64,000 nt of DNA from UBA5314 sp035560815 (GTDB taxonomy: Bacteria; Bacillota; Syntrophomonadia; Syntrophomonadales; Syntrophomonadaceae): assembly GCA_035560815.1 (NCBI GenBank), contig DATMYR010000080.1, positions 1-64,000 of the forward strand, read 5' to 3'. How positions within the stretch are numbered: the first letter of the stretch is position 1; every line of letters starts with the position of its first letter. The translations under genes and the position numbers were made by a program. Of this stretch, positions 51,086 through 61,096 are shown in pieces. The notes under the pieces were generated by a model. It was not told where the DNA came from. It saw only the letters and a list, made by a program, of their open reading frames with translations, and did not search any database.

Positions 51086-54000
51086 TCAGATGTTCTCCAG
51101 AAGGATTTGCAGATCCTTTAGTGTGTGTTTCTCTCTTTTAAGAATCACAGTATAATCATTGATCTTTTTGATGGTGCCCCCCAGCGTCCGCGGGTCAAAA
51201 CCGGAAGGCAGCTTTTGGGCTAACTGTAGTTCAATCGTGGAGCCTTTGCGCCTTAGTGTCTTTATTTTTTTATCCCGAGCCAGGACCCGCAAGCGGGAAA
51301 TCTGCAGGAAATTCTCGACCGCAGGTGGTAGTTTGCCAAACCTGTCCACCAGTTCATCTTTTATCTCCTCCACTTCCTCCTGGTTGGCTGATAAGAGCAA
51401 TCTCCGGTATATGCGCATTTTGGTTCCCGAATCGGGTATGTAGTTATCCGGTATGTAGTAATCACTGTCGATATCCAGTTGGGGATGCAGTGTTTCAACC
51501 GGAGCCTCCCCTTTTAGCCGGGCGGTTTCCTGCTCCAAAAGACGGCAATACATATCAAATCCCACTGCCTGGATATATCCGTGCTGCTCGGGTCCCAGAA
51601 TATTGCCCGCTCCCCTTATCTCCAGGTCGCGCAGGGCGATTTTTATTCCCGAGCCCAGCTCAGTAAACTCCCGGATGGCGTTTAATCGCTTCTGCGCGTT
51701 CTCGTTAATGACTTTATAAGGCCGATAGGTTAGGAAGGCATAAGCCAATCGGTTGGAGCGCCCCACCCGGCCGCGCAGTTGGTATAATTGAGCCAGCCCC
51801 ATTTTATCAGCTTCATCCACAATAATGGTATTCACATTGGGCATATCCAGCCCCGACTCAATAATGGTAGTGCAAAGAAAAACCTGGTATTTGCCCTGCA
51901 CGAAATCGATCATGGTGCGAGCCAGCGTTTCTTCATTCATACGGCCATGTCCTACGGCAATGCTTATCCCGGGCAGCAGTCGTTGAAGATCCTCTTTGAC
52001 CCGATAAATGTCTTCAATACGATTGTGAACAAAAAACACCTGCCCGTTTCTTTCAATCTCGCTAACCATTGCTTCCAGTATGATCTCTTCATTGTATTCA
52101 AGCACATAGGTGCTGATCGGGTAGCGTTCCGGCGGAGGGGTTTCAATAACCGTCATATCTCGTAAGCCGGTTAATGACATATAGAGGCTGCGGGGAATCG
52201 GAGTGGCGGAAAGACTGAGCACATCCACAAGTTCCTTGTAGGCCCTGATTTTTTCCTTTTGCACAACACCGAAGCGATGCTCTTCATCGATGATCAAAAG
52301 ACCCAGGTCTTTAAATTCAACATCACGGGACAGCAGTCGATGGGTGCCGATCACCACATCCACCAGACCCTTCCTTAATTCAGCTGCTATCTTTCTTTGT
52401 TCAGCGGGCGAGCGAAAGCGGCTCAAAGCTTCGATGACCGTCGGGTAGGGGGCAAAGCGCTCCCGGAAGGATTGATAGTGCTGCTCGGCTAGAACTGTGG
52501 TGGGCACCAGAATTACCACCTGCTTGCCATCCATCACCGCTTTGAAAGCAGCCCGCATGGCCACTTCGGTCTTTCCATATCCCACGTCGCCGCACACCAG
52601 ACGGTCCATAGGGCGGCGGCTTTCCATGTCTCGTTTCACATCCTTGATGGCCTGCAATTGATCAGCGGTTTCCTGGTAGGGGAATGCCTCTTCAAATTGG
52701 CCCTGCCAGGGGGTATCAGGAGAATAGATGTAGCCTTCCTGAGCCTGGCGCCGGGCGTAGCGCAGCAACAGCTCCTGGGCCATCTCCTGGATGGAATCGG
52801 CTACCCGTTGTTTGGTGCGCTCCCAATCGCTGCCCCCCAGACGGCTTAGACGCGGCTCTTTCTCTTCCGAGGTGGTAAAGCGGTAAAGCAAATCCAGTTT
52901 ATCAAGGGGAAGATAGAGACGATCCGTCCCTGCATATTGAAGAATAATGTACTCGCGGGTTACTCCGTCACTAGTTACCTGCGTCACTCCTCGGAATATC
53001 CCGATACCATGGTTTTCATGAACGACGTAATCGCCGATTCGCAAATCTTCTACCAACAGGCGCTCCTGCTGCTGAGAAGATCGTTTCCGGCTTCGAGTCC
53101 CCTTTTTACGCCATATATCCTTTTCTCCGACCAGGGCTAATTTAAGTGTTTGGCTGATAAACCCCTTTTCAAATGCACAGTCGACAAACTCTACACCGCT
53201 TAGATGACGGTCAAGTAATTCTTTGCTGATTAACTCCCGGGCGGTTTTTCCTTTGACGGCCATCTGCACTTCATATCCCCGGCTCAACCATTCCGACAAG
53301 CGAGAAAAAAGAAGCTCTAGATTATTATGAAAATACTCCATTTCCTGCTGGGAAATGTGCTCCAAGCTTCCAACCTGAACCTGGGGAATGTTGCCCGGGA
53401 AAAAGGAATGATACAAGACCTGGCGCTTATCAAGCTGAGCGCTCCACACCTCTCTGTCCTGAGGCTCCAATTCAGGGACTGACTTTCCTTCTTTATGAGC
53501 TTCCTTGATAGTTTCCCGGTATCGCTTCAGACTGCGCTCCCATGTCTTGTAGAAATCCCGTGGTTCGTCAAAAAAGACCAGTCCCTCTCCAACCAGGTAG
53601 TCAAAAAGGCTGGCCTGAAGTCCCTTCCTTGCCATTTCATCTGCCGGTAAAACAGTAATCTTGGTCTGCTTCTCAACGGACAGCTGGCTATTTATGTCAA
53701 AGGTGCGAATGAATTCAATGGTATCTCCGAAGAAATCGAGGCGATATGGTTTTTTTTCATTAAGGGGATAAATGTCTAGAAGGCCACCCCGGATGGCAAA
53801 TTCCCCCGGACGCGTGATGGTATCAGCCCGGCTGTATCCGTTTTCGACCAGAGAACGGGCGATTCCATCCCGACTTCGTTCCTGACCTACTTCCAGGTGC
53901 AGCGTTTGCTCCTGCATCTGACGGGGCGATAGGATAGGGAAAAGAAAGGCGCCCGGTGTAGCAATGATATATAGATTACGCCGCCGGTGGAAAAGACAGT

Positions 54001-54292
54001 CGTCCAGCGTGATGATGCGTCCTACCTCCACCGAAGAATAGTTTTCCTTCATAAAGGCCAGATCACGGCCTAGAAAAAGACGTATCCTCTCCCGGGGAAC
54101 AAGTCCCTCCAGGCCTCTTTGCAGATCATAAGCCTTCTCCTCATCAGGTACCAGACACAACACATAACCTGGATGTTCTTCCACAAGGTGATGAATCACA
54201 TAGCTTTTCGCCGCGCCGGATAATCCGGTTAATAGCAGGTTTTCCCTGCGGGCCAGACATCCGGCCAGGTGTTTGAATAGTGTTTCGTTCAA
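51086..54292 (-). CDS. mfd: Transcription-repair coupling factor
   Basis: 1068 residues, slightly shorter than many. UvrB-like N-terminus (GLSGAAKSYVIHHL), RNA polymerase-interacting domain (LRIGDYVVHENHGIGIFRG in part), the RecG-like helicase with GDVGYGKTEVAMRAAFKAV and DEEHRFGVVQKEK, TRG motif and D7 domain. It removes stalled polymerase and recruits UvrA. TTG start with GGAGGT upstream. Downstream of the fin-like gene, as in Bacillus. Confidence 0.97.
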   Translation of the reverse strand: MNETLFKHLAGCLARRENLLLTGLSGAAKSYVIHHLVEEHPGYVLCLVPDEEKAYDLQRGLEGLVPRERIRLFLGRDLAFMKENYSSVEVGRIITLDDCLFHRRRNLYIIATPGAFLFPILSPRQMQEQTLHLEVGQERSRDGIARSLVENGYSRADTITRPGEFAIRGGLLDIYPLNEKKPYRLDFFGDTIEFIRTFDINSQLSVEKQTKITVLPADEMARKGLQASLFDYLVGEGLVFFDEPRDFYKTWERSLKRYRETIKEAHKEGKSVPELEPQDREVWSAQLDKRQVLYHSFFPGNIPQVQVGSLEHISQQEMEYFHNNLELLFSRLSEWLSRGYEVQMAVKGKTARELISKELLDRHLSGVEFVDCAFEKGFISQTLKLALVGEKDIWRKKGTRSRKRSSQQQERLLVEDLRIGDYVVHENHGIGIFRGVTQVTSDGVTREYIILQYAGTDRLYLPLDKLDLLYRFTTSEEKEPRLSRLGGSDWERTKQRVADSIQEMAQELLLRYARRQAQEGYIYSPDTPWQGQFEEAFPYQETADQLQAIKDVKRDMESRRPMDRLVCGDVGYGKTEVAMRAAFKAVMDGKQVVILVPTTVLAEQHYQSFRERFAPYPTVIEALSRFRSPAEQRKIAAELRKGLVDVVIGTHRLLSRDVEFKDLGLLIIDEEHRFGVVQKEKIRAYKELVDVLSLSATPIPRSLYMSLTGLRDMTVIETPPPERYPISTYVLEYNEEIILEAMVSEIERNGQVFFVHNRIEDIYRVKEDLQRLLPGISIAVGHGRMNEETLARTMIDFVQGKYQVFLCTTIIESGLDMPNVNTIIVDEADKMGLAQLYQLRGRVGRSNRLAYAFLTYRPYKVINENAQKRLNAIREFTELGSGIKIALRDLEIRGAGNILGPEQHGYIQAVGFDMYCRLLEQETARLKGEAPVETLHPQLDIDSDYYIPDNYIPDSGTKMRIYRRLLLSANQEEVEEIKDELVDRFGKLPPAVENFLQISRLRVLARDKKIKTLRRKGSTIELQLAQKLPSGFDPRTLGGTIKKINDYTVILKREKHTLKDLQILLENI

Positions 54293-54412
54293 ACCCCTAC
54301 CTCCCCAAGACTAAAGGTGGACACTGCATCTTGCAGCCTCCACTCATAAATTTTTCTCAACACAGTCTAATTCCTGGTCCCCGAGATATTGGTATGTTCG
54401 AGGCCCTAGAAG

Positions 54413-54610
54413 TTAATTATACGAAGGATTCCAATTCGTTATATTGGATTCCCCTTCTATCCCTAATTCCAGCCCACAGTCAGGACATAACCCGGTTACC
54501 TCTACTGCACCCTGGGGTCCTTCCACTTCGATATCCTGGTATACTTCCCGGCAACAATCGCAAATATAGTATAATCTCAACCATCCCGCCCCATTTCTCA
54601 CCTTTTTCAT
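54413..54610 (-). CDS. fin: Fin-like anti-sigma-F zinc-ribbon protein
   Basis: 65 residues. CDCC near 17-20 and CPDC near 42-45 form a zinc ribbon; the start RLYYICDCC and the site between pth (spoVC) and mfd match fin (yabK), which limits sigma-F as the forespore passes to sigma-G. The start is uncertain: TTG at 54580 (RLYYICD) would give 55 residues closer to the family. Identity rests on context plus the ribbon. Confidence 0.72.
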   Translation of the reverse strand: MKKVRNGAGWLRLYYICDCCREVYQDIEVEGPQGAVEVTGLCPDCGLELGIEGESNITNWNPSYN

Positions 54611-54645
54611 ATTTTCTCTTAGCCATGGGGCGAATATTCAGGTAA

Positions 54646-55197
54646 TTAATTATACTCGTTCATTGCGACTCCTATGCCATGTTTGAGCCAGCACTCCAGA
54701 GCATCAACGGCTTTGTCCATGGCGGTATTCATCAGCTTTTTCTCCTCGCTGGAGATGGCGCCCAACACCCAGTCTACCGTATCTCCCGGGGGCCGGCCTA
54801 TACCGACGCGCACGCGGGCAAAATCCTGGCTGCCCAGCGACTCTATTATGGAAAGCATTCCCTTGTGTCCCCCGGCTCCTCCCTGAGCACGCAGACGGAT
54901 CTGTCCAGGGGGGATATCCATATCATCATAAACAACTATCAGGTCGTGGATGGGGATTTTATGCCAGTGTAAAATACCCTGCACTGCTCGACCACTTAAA
55001 TTCATATAGGTAAGAGGTTTAGCCAGGAGCACCCGATCGCCGGACCAACGCAAGGAAGCCAACCAGGCATCGAAACGCTTCTGTTCTCTTTCGATCCCAT
55101 GGCGGCTTGCCAGACCATCGACGGCTTGAAATCCCATATTGTGCCGGGAGGCGGCATATTTCACCCCCGGGTTCCCCAATCCCACAATCAACTTCAT
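54646..55197 (-). CDS. pth: Peptidyl-tRNA hydrolase
   Basis: 183 residues. GLGNPGVKYAASRHNMGF (6-23) contains the catalytic His, KPLTYMNLSG and DDMDIPPGQIRLRAQGGAGGH (in part) complete the family. It frees tRNA from dropped-off peptidyl-tRNA; in Bacillus it is spoVC. It lies behind a terminator separating it from ctc. Confidence 0.96.
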   Translation of the reverse strand: MKLIVGLGNPGVKYAASRHNMGFQAVDGLASRHGIEREQKRFDAWLASLRWSGDRVLLAKPLTYMNLSGRAVQGILHWHKIPIHDLIVVYDDMDIPPGQIRLRAQGGAGGHKGMLSIIESLGSQDFARVRVGIGRPPGDTVDWVLGAISSEEKKLMNTAMDKAVDALECWLKHGIGVAMNEYN

Positions 55198-55228
55198 TAA
55201 TCTCTTTGCTTCTTTCCCATTTCCGTGA

Positions 55229-55256
55229 TAAAAACCCCGGCTGGAGCCGGGGTTCT
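55229..55256 (-). terminator. Rho-independent terminator after ctc
   Basis: On the minus strand AACCCCGGC (55254-55246) and GCCGGGGTT (55241-55233) flank a TCCA loop, followed by TTTATC. Between ctc and pth. Confidence 0.85.
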
Positions 55257-55264
55257 TCGCATCA

Positions 55265-55873
55265 CTACTTGCCCTGCTCTGATTCCGCTACTGGCGCACT
55301 TTCGCCGGCGGGCAGCCGGCCCTCATGCAGTATGGTGAGAATGATTTGGTCAGGCTCGCTGATAAGATTAACCCCCGCAGGAAGAACCAATTCGGAAGCG
55401 CTGACCTGGTCTCCTGGCCCCAGAAGGGAAACATCAACCGCCAGGTATTCGGGAAGACTCTCAGGCAGACAGCTAATATGCACTTCCCGAGCTTCAACCT
55501 GCAAAATCCCGCCCTTGTCGTGGAGGTTCTCTTCTCCTAATATCTGCACGGCTACTGCCGCCTCCATTTGTACCGCCAGGTTGACCCTCATAAAGTCAAC
55601 ATGGATGATATTGCCGTTTATAGCATGCTTTTGCAAATCCCGTACCACAGCCGGAATTGGCATCGGAATCCCTTCAACTTCCAGATAAAATAATCCTCGG
55701 GAGCCCTGGGTGGAAAACAAGTGGTTCAAGGTTTTTCCGTTGCAAGCGATTGCAACATTGGCTTCCCCTTTGCTGTAGATAATCCCGGGTACTTTCGCTT
55801 CCCTTTTCATTTTATGCCGGTAGGCCTTACTTGCTGTCCGCTGTTGACAGTTAATGGTATTCATTTTAGCCAT
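55265..55873 (-). CDS. ctc: 50S ribosomal protein L25/general stress protein Ctc
   Basis: 202 residues, the CTC-type with an N-terminal L25 domain (KMKREAKVPGIIYSKGEANV in part) and a C-terminal beta domain (DKGGILQVEAREVHISCLP). It binds 5S rRNA. ATG with AGGAGG; between prs and pth as in Bacillus. Confidence 0.94.
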   Translation of the reverse strand: MAKMNTINCQQRTASKAYRHKMKREAKVPGIIYSKGEANVAIACNGKTLNHLFSTQGSRGLFYLEVEGIPMPIPAVVRDLQKHAINGNIIHVDFMRVNLAVQMEAAVAVQILGEENLHDKGGILQVEAREVHISCLPESLPEYLAVDVSLLGPGDQVSASELVLPAGVNLISEPDQIILTILHEGRLPAGESAPVAESEQGK

Positions 55874-55990
55874 AGTATCCTCCTTAATTTCTGTAAACCT
55901 ATGCAGCAGGGTGAGAATAACACGGCTTTTTGCTGTTCTTCCCAGAGTTGTTGCGAAAAGGGTCCAGCATTACCTTAATTCACAGCACTC

Positions 55991-56947
55991 CTAGAACTCA
56001 AACAATTTACTCACCGAGAGATCCTCATGGATGCGCAATATCGCTTCTCCCACCAGGGGGGCAACGGAAAGAATGGTCATGTTGGGCAGTATCTTGCTAT
56101 CTTCTAAAGGAATCGTGTTTGTAATAATTATCTCCTTCAGTGGCGCTTTTGATAACCTCTCAATGGCGGGCCCGGAAAACACCGGATGTGTGCAACAGGC
56201 GAAAACCTCGCGAGCCCCTTTTTCCATCATTACCTCGGCCGCTGAGCAAATAGTGCCGGCCGTGTCGATAATATCATCGATAATGACCACTGATTTGCCA
56301 CACACGTCACCGATGACGTTCATGATCTCTGAGACATTGGGTTCCGGTCTTCTTTTATCTACGATAGCCAGGGGAGCATCCAACTTGGCTGCCAGGTCGC
56401 GAGCCCGGGTTACACCTCCGACATCGGGAGAAACCACTACGGCATTTTCCTTAAGTGTTTTGGTTTTCAGGTATTCGGCAATGGTTGGAACCCCCGGTAG
56501 ATGGTCTACCGGTATATCATAAAACCCCTGAATCTGATAGGCGTGAAGATCCACCGCCACCACCCGGTGGGCACCGGCTTCCACGATCAGATTGGATACC
56601 AGCTTGGCGGTTATTGGATCGCGGGCCCGGCTCTTGCGATCCTGGCGGGCATATCCATAGTAGGGGATCACGGCATTAATGCGGGATGCTGATGCGCGCC
56701 GGAAGGCGTCAATCATAATCAAGAGCTCCATGAGATTATCATTGACCGGCCAACACGTGGGCTGAACCACAAAAACATCCACCCCGCGAACCGTTTCATT
56801 GATAGCACAGCTGATTTCCCCATCAGAAAAATGCGAGACTTTGGCTTCACCAATAGGAATCCCCAGATAAGACGCAATCTCATGCGCCAACTGGATGTTG
56901 GCGTTCCCGGTAAACAACTTCATCCTCCACCTGGATGCTTTCATCAT
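55991..56947 (-). CDS. prs: Ribose-phosphate pyrophosphokinase
   Basis: 318 residues. It makes PRPP for nucleotides, NAD and folate-linked paths. The flexible loop RQDRKSRARDPITAKLVSN (in part), DLHAYQIQGFYDIPVDHL and the PRPP site DDIIDTAGT are present. I chose ATG at 56947 at eight bases from GGAGG; the first codon of the longer frame is TTG too close to it. GlmU ends 12 bases upstream, so the two are cotranscribed. Confidence 0.96.
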   Translation of the reverse strand: MMKASRWRMKLFTGNANIQLAHEIASYLGIPIGEAKVSHFSDGEISCAINETVRGVDVFVVQPTCWPVNDNLMELLIMIDAFRRASASRINAVIPYYGYARQDRKSRARDPITAKLVSNLIVEAGAHRVVAVDLHAYQIQGFYDIPVDHLPGVPTIAEYLKTKTLKENAVVVSPDVGGVTRARDLAAKLDAPLAIVDKRRPEPNVSEIMNVIGDVCGKSVVIIDDIIDTAGTICSAAEVMMEKGAREVFACCTHPVFSGPAIERLSKAPLKEIIITNTIPLEDSKILPNMTILSVAPLVGEAILRIHEDLSVSKLFEF

Positions 56948-56959
56948 CACCAATACCTC

Positions 56960-58333
56960 CTATGAATCCTCTCGCTTCTTTCTCTTCGACCAATTAGGGA
57001 TATGCTTTTGTGGGGCTCGCTCAACCGCCAGCGTATCGGGGGGGACATCGCGTGACAGTGATGACCCGGCCCCGGTAACAGAGTCCTTGCCCACTCTTAT
57101 GGGTGCCACCAGATTGGTGTTGCTGCCGATAAAGACCCCGTCTTCTAAAATTGTAGGATATTTATGAATTCCGTCATAATTACAGGTGATGGTGCCGGCA
57201 CCTATGTTTACGTGGCACCCTACCTGAGCATCCCCTACATAACTAAGATGCGGAACTTTACTGTGGGCACCGATATACGATTTCTTAATCTCAACAAAAT
57301 CGCCCACCTTCACTCCTTCGTCCAAGACAGCCTCCGGCCTTAAATAGGCAAAAGGCCCAATCGTACATCGGGGGCCGATTTGAGCCTTGTTGACCCGAGA
57401 AGATTCGATGATCGTCTGATCGCCCACCAGGGAATCGCTGATTCGCGTAGAAGGGCCTATTTCGCAAGCGCAGCCGATGCGTGTAGCTCCTTCAATGATG
57501 GTGAAGGGAAGGATAATGGTATCCAAACCCACCTCTACATCCGCATCGATAAAGGTGGTAGCCGGATCCCTGATAACCACCCCCTGGTTTATCAGCTTTT
57601 CATGAATCCTATTTCGCATAATTTTATCTACAACGCTAAGCTGGATGCGGTCATTGACGCCCAAAATATCCTGTTCACATGGATTTAGGAAAACCTCCAC
57701 GCTTTGTTCCCGGCTTTTTAAGATGCTCAGCACATCGGTTAGATAGTATTCTCCCTGGGCGTTTTCAGTGTCAATACTGGCGAGAGCCAGAAAGGCTTCC
57801 CGGGCATCCAGACAGTAAATTCCGGAATTAATCTCTTGAACTCTTTTCTCTTCTTCGTTTGAATCCTTTTCTTCCACAATACGCGCAAATTCTCCCCGGC
57901 TACCCCGTAATACCCTGCCATAGCCGTAGGGGTCAGTCATGATGGTGGATAAGAGGGTGGCAGAGGCTTGCTTTTGGCGATGCAAGTCCATCAGTGAACC
58001 GAGAGTGGCTTCACGCAGAAGCGGGGTGTCTCCGGCCAGCACTAGTAAATGATTGTCTTGATCGATAAATCCTTCTGCTTGCATAAGCGCATGTCCGGTA
58101 CCCAGTTGTTTTTCCTGAATTGCAAAATCCACGTCCTGACCGGCCAGTATATCCTGAACCACCTGACGCTCGTGGCCTACCACGACGACAACCTTTTTCA
58201 CCCCAGCCGCCCGTACCGCTTGCAGCACATGAAGAATCATGGGCCTCCCGGCCACCGGATGGGCTACCTTGGGCAGCTCGGAACGCATCCTTACACCTTT
58301 TCCAGCTGCCAAAATCACTGCTGTGAATTCCAA
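56960..58333 (-). CDS. glmU: Bifunctional UDP-GlcNAc pyrophosphorylase/GlcN-1-P acetyltransferase
   Basis: 457 residues: uridyltransferase domain with LAAGKGVRMRSELPKVAHPV (10-29 in part) and a left-handed helix with hexapeptide repeats from about 250. It makes UDP-GlcNAc for peptidoglycan and other glycans. TTG start at 58333 with GGAG upstream; prs follows. A TATAAT at 58393-58398 (minus) may be its promoter. Confidence 0.96.
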   Translation of the reverse strand: MEFTAVILAAGKGVRMRSELPKVAHPVAGRPMILHVLQAVRAAGVKKVVVVVGHERQVVQDILAGQDVDFAIQEKQLGTGHALMQAEGFIDQDNHLLVLAGDTPLLREATLGSLMDLHRQKQASATLLSTIMTDPYGYGRVLRGSRGEFARIVEEKDSNEEEKRVQEINSGIYCLDAREAFLALASIDTENAQGEYYLTDVLSILKSREQSVEVFLNPCEQDILGVNDRIQLSVVDKIMRNRIHEKLINQGVVIRDPATTFIDADVEVGLDTIILPFTIIEGATRIGCACEIGPSTRISDSLVGDQTIIESSRVNKAQIGPRCTIGPFAYLRPEAVLDEGVKVGDFVEIKKSYIGAHSKVPHLSYVGDAQVGCHVNIGAGTITCNYDGIHKYPTILEDGVFIGSNTNLVAPIRVGKDSVTGAGSSLSRDVPPDTLAVERAPQKHIPNWSKRKKREDS

Positions 58334-58620
58334 ATGTCTCCACTCCAGTATACGTTTTCTAAGTTTCTCCCTTCGGGAGCGTACAATCGTATTATACCCC
58401 GATGCAGATATGAATGAAAATTTTATGGGGAATTATATCTTTCTACAAAGAAGGCTCATATTCCTTTTGTCCTCAAATTAATATACCTGTAAGTGGTGGG
58501 CATCAGGACAATAGAGAGCATTTAAGAAGCGGTTTGTAGGTAATAAGGCAGGTGGTCAAAATAATTGGATGAACTCTTTTTTCCTTAACGCAAATTACTG
58601 AAAGCATCTATAAATAGCAG
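58334..58620. other. Gap upstream of glmU
   Basis: 287 bases. On the minus strand a TATAAT near 58395 is preceded by only a weak -35, and a short CTCCC...GGGAG hairpin (58361-58373) would lie in the leader. No ORF of note. Confidence 0.4.
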
Positions 58621-59397
58621 CTAGAATGATATTTGATCCAAATACTTCAAGGCCAGCTCCAAGTCGCTGGGTTTGTCTACATCCACGCCCACCTCAGCAT
58701 AGGGAGAAATAATGGCTTTGCCCCGAATGCCTAAGACTTCCTGAAAACGCTTTTCTGCCTGGCGGATATTTAACCGGCCCAATATATATTTTAACATTAC
58801 GGAGAAGCCAAAGATCCGGGCAATGGCTAGAGGATTCTTGCGGCGGGCTATGATCTGTCGGGCAATGTCGATACAAGACCCGATGACCTTATGACGGACA
58901 ACAAAGAGATTGCCTCCGGTAAAGATGCCTTCCCGGAGTTTTACATAAGTGCGCACCACTCCTGGAAACTTGGCCTCATTGACATCCCGGCTTGTTAGTG
59001 GATAAAAAAAGTCAGCTTCCATCTGCTCGCTGCGCGTTAAAAAATCATCAATGGCTTGCGAAGTGATAAAGGGAATATCGGTGGGCATAACCAGGATTTT
59101 TTCCGTGGTTCCGCTCTGGTCCAGGAGCTGCACCGCGTTGGCCAGGCTTTCAATGACATCATCCCCAGATCCCACAAAGGTGAGCTTTTCCTCCCGTCCC
59201 AACAGGTTGCGCAAGGCTTCTACCGGTCCGCTGATAATGATATTTCTGATTTTCGCAGATTGACGCAAAGACTTGTAAACATAATAGATCATGGGATAAT
59301 TTCCGATAATAATCAGTGCCTCATTATCATAAGGGGCAATCTTTTTTAATTCACCGCTGTTCTCTCCACCAGCCAGAATTACCGCATCGTACTGCAT
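58621..59397 (-). CDS. MobA-like NTP transferase domain protein
   Basis: 258 residues; YDAVILAGGENSGELKKIAPY (in part) and VMPTDIPFIT resemble MobA/GlmU-type GT-A nucleotidyltransferases, without the usual GGxSxR loop. The substrate is unknown; no molybdenum genes are near. Seen between GntR and glmU also in related Clostridia from memory. ATG at 59397 has GGAGG seven bases upstream. Confidence 0.8.
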   Translation of the reverse strand: MQYDAVILAGGENSGELKKIAPYDNEALIIIGNYPMIYYVYKSLRQSAKIRNIIISGPVEALRNLLGREEKLTFVGSGDDVIESLANAVQLLDQSGTTEKILVMPTDIPFITSQAIDDFLTRSEQMEADFFYPLTSRDVNEAKFPGVVRTYVKLREGIFTGGNLFVVRHKVIGSCIDIARQIIARRKNPLAIARIFGFSVMLKYILGRLNIRQAEKRFQEVLGIRGKAIISPYAEVGVDVDKPSDLELALKYLDQISF

Positions 59398-59410
59398 TCC
59401 ATGTCCTCCG

Positions 59411-60106
59411 CTATTCATCGAAAGAAATGCCATCTTGTTTGATTGATTCAATCATGCTGTTTTCCGCATTCTCAATATGATCCTGAGCTACCTGGCGGGA
59501 CAATTGAGGATCGCGTGATTGAATCGCTTCCACGATAACCCGATGCTCTTCCAGGGATTCTTCCCTGCGACCCGGAACGGCCAGGGAGGTTGTCCTACAT
59601 CTCTGGATCTGCTCGCGCAGATTATTGATTATGGTCCATAACCGTTTGTTGCGGCTCGCCTGATATATTGCTTCGTGAAATTTGGTATCCACTTCAATAA
59701 GTTTATCCATATCATTGCGAACGATGGCCTCGGCCTTTTCAGCCAAAAGGCGTTCCATGTTTTCTAATTCCTCATCAGTAATCCGCTCGGCTGCCAGTCC
59801 GGCCGCCAGGCTTTCTAATGCGGCTCGAATTTCGAACACATCAGCGATATCCTTAAAAGAAAAATCGGCCACGTAGGCGCCTTTCCGAGGAACCATGACA
59901 ATGAAGCCTTCCAACTCCAATTTGCGTAAAGCCTCGCGAATAGGTGTACGGGATACTCCTAATTCTTCTGCCAGTTGTATTTCCATCAGCCTCTCCCGGG
60001 GCTTCAAGGTGCCGCTGATAATCGCTTCCCGGATGGCATCTAGAACCAGTTCCCGCAATGGTTTATACGAATCGAGATTTACCGGTCGAAGCCTTTTTTC
60101 CTCCAT
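59411..60106 (-). CDS. GntR-family regulator (FadR/FCD type)
   Basis: 231 residues: winged HTH (AEELGVSRTPIREALRKLELEG in part, about 45-66) and an FCD ligand domain (about 80-220) with the D...H...H metal pattern (DTKFHEAIYQAS, EEHRVIVEAI). Ligand unknown. It follows ispE, 7 bases after its stop. Confidence 0.9.
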   Translation of the reverse strand: MEEKRLRPVNLDSYKPLRELVLDAIREAIISGTLKPRERLMEIQLAEELGVSRTPIREALRKLELEGFIVMVPRKGAYVADFSFKDIADVFEIRAALESLAAGLAAERITDEELENMERLLAEKAEAIVRNDMDKLIEVDTKFHEAIYQASRNKRLWTIINNLREQIQRCRTTSLAVPGRREESLEEHRVIVEAIQSRDPQLSRQVAQDHIENAENSMIESIKQDGISFDE

Positions 60107-60113
60107 ATTAAGC

Positions 60114-60974
60114 TCACTCCCCCATATATGATGAAACCAAGTAAACTTCCTGATAGCGCTCTTTCATTTTCTGCACTGCTTCTTGTGCCTTCTGGCCATC
60201 CTCAAAAACGCCGATGACACTCGGACCGCTTCCAGACATAATCGATTGCAGGGCTCCCATTTTCTTCAATCCCTCTTTTATTTCTCCAATCTCTGGATGT
60301 CTCACCACGCTGACACTCTCCAGCACATTGATCATATTGACGGCTATGCCTTGATAATCGCCATGCAGCCAGGCCTGCACAAAAGCCCGGTTATCAGGCC
60401 TTCGTGTTAGCTGTTCACAATTCAAATCAGCATAAACCTGAGCCGTCGACAATTGAAAAGCAGGCTTAACCAGAACCATATTAAGGCTGGGACCGGCTGG
60501 TAAGGGGGTTAAAATTTCTCCTCGGCCGGTGGCCATAGCTGTTCTGCCCTGCATACAAAAAGGCACATCTGATCCCAAGACGGCTCCAAGGTTCATTAAA
60601 TCTACTGGGTTCACGCCCAGATCAAACAAACGATTTATTCCTATGAGAACCGCTGCCGCATCTGTACTCCCCCCAGCCAACCCGGCTCCCACAGGTATAT
60701 TTTTCTCGATAAAGATCCGGACTCCTTCTTGATTTCCATATTTATCCATAATAGCCCAGGCTGCGCGGTAGGCCAGGTTCCCTTCGTCTTCAGGAATCAA
60801 GGTACTATTGCTCTGGACGATCAAGCTCTTTGCTTCCTCGATGTATACCCGGTCCACCAGATTAATCTGATGCATTAACGTTTCTAATTCATGATACCCA
60901 TCAGCCCGTTTTCCTTTTACATCCAGGGTGAGATTCACTTTCGCCGGGGCTTCTATAATAATACTTCTTACCAC
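60114..60974 (-). CDS. ispE: 4-diphosphocytidyl-2-C-methyl-D-erythritol kinase
   Basis: 286 residues, GHMP kinase fold. PAKVNLTLDVKGKRADGYHEL (in part) and the ATP motif PVGAGLAGGSTDAAAVL are clear. Works in the MEP isoprenoid pathway. GTG start at 60974; a promoter lies upstream. ispE precedes glmU in Bacillus also. Confidence 0.96.
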   Translation of the reverse strand: MVRSIIIEAPAKVNLTLDVKGKRADGYHELETLMHQINLVDRVYIEEAKSLIVQSNSTLIPEDEGNLAYRAAWAIMDKYGNQEGVRIFIEKNIPVGAGLAGGSTDAAAVLIGINRLFDLGVNPVDLMNLGAVLGSDVPFCMQGRTAMATGRGEILTPLPAGPSLNMVLVKPAFQLSTAQVYADLNCEQLTRRPDNRAFVQAWLHGDYQGIAVNMINVLESVSVVRHPEIGEIKEGLKKMGALQSIMSGSGPSVIGVFEDGQKAQEAVQKMKERYQEVYLVSSYMGE

Positions 60975-61000
60975 GTCTAGGATTCTCCTGTTTCTTAAAA

Positions 61001-61029
61001 ATTATAGCGTTAAACCCCTCATACTCCAA
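61001..61029 (-). promoter_or_regulatory. Candidate sigma-A promoter for ispE
   Basis: On the minus strand TTGGAG (61029-61024), 17 bases, TATAAT (61006-61001). Start 20-25 bases before the GTG. Confidence 0.6.
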
Positions 61030-61096
61030 TGGTTTGCAACAAATTTACCTGAATTAAGACAAATGCTATGAAGACAGTTCAGTCTGCCAGCTCTTA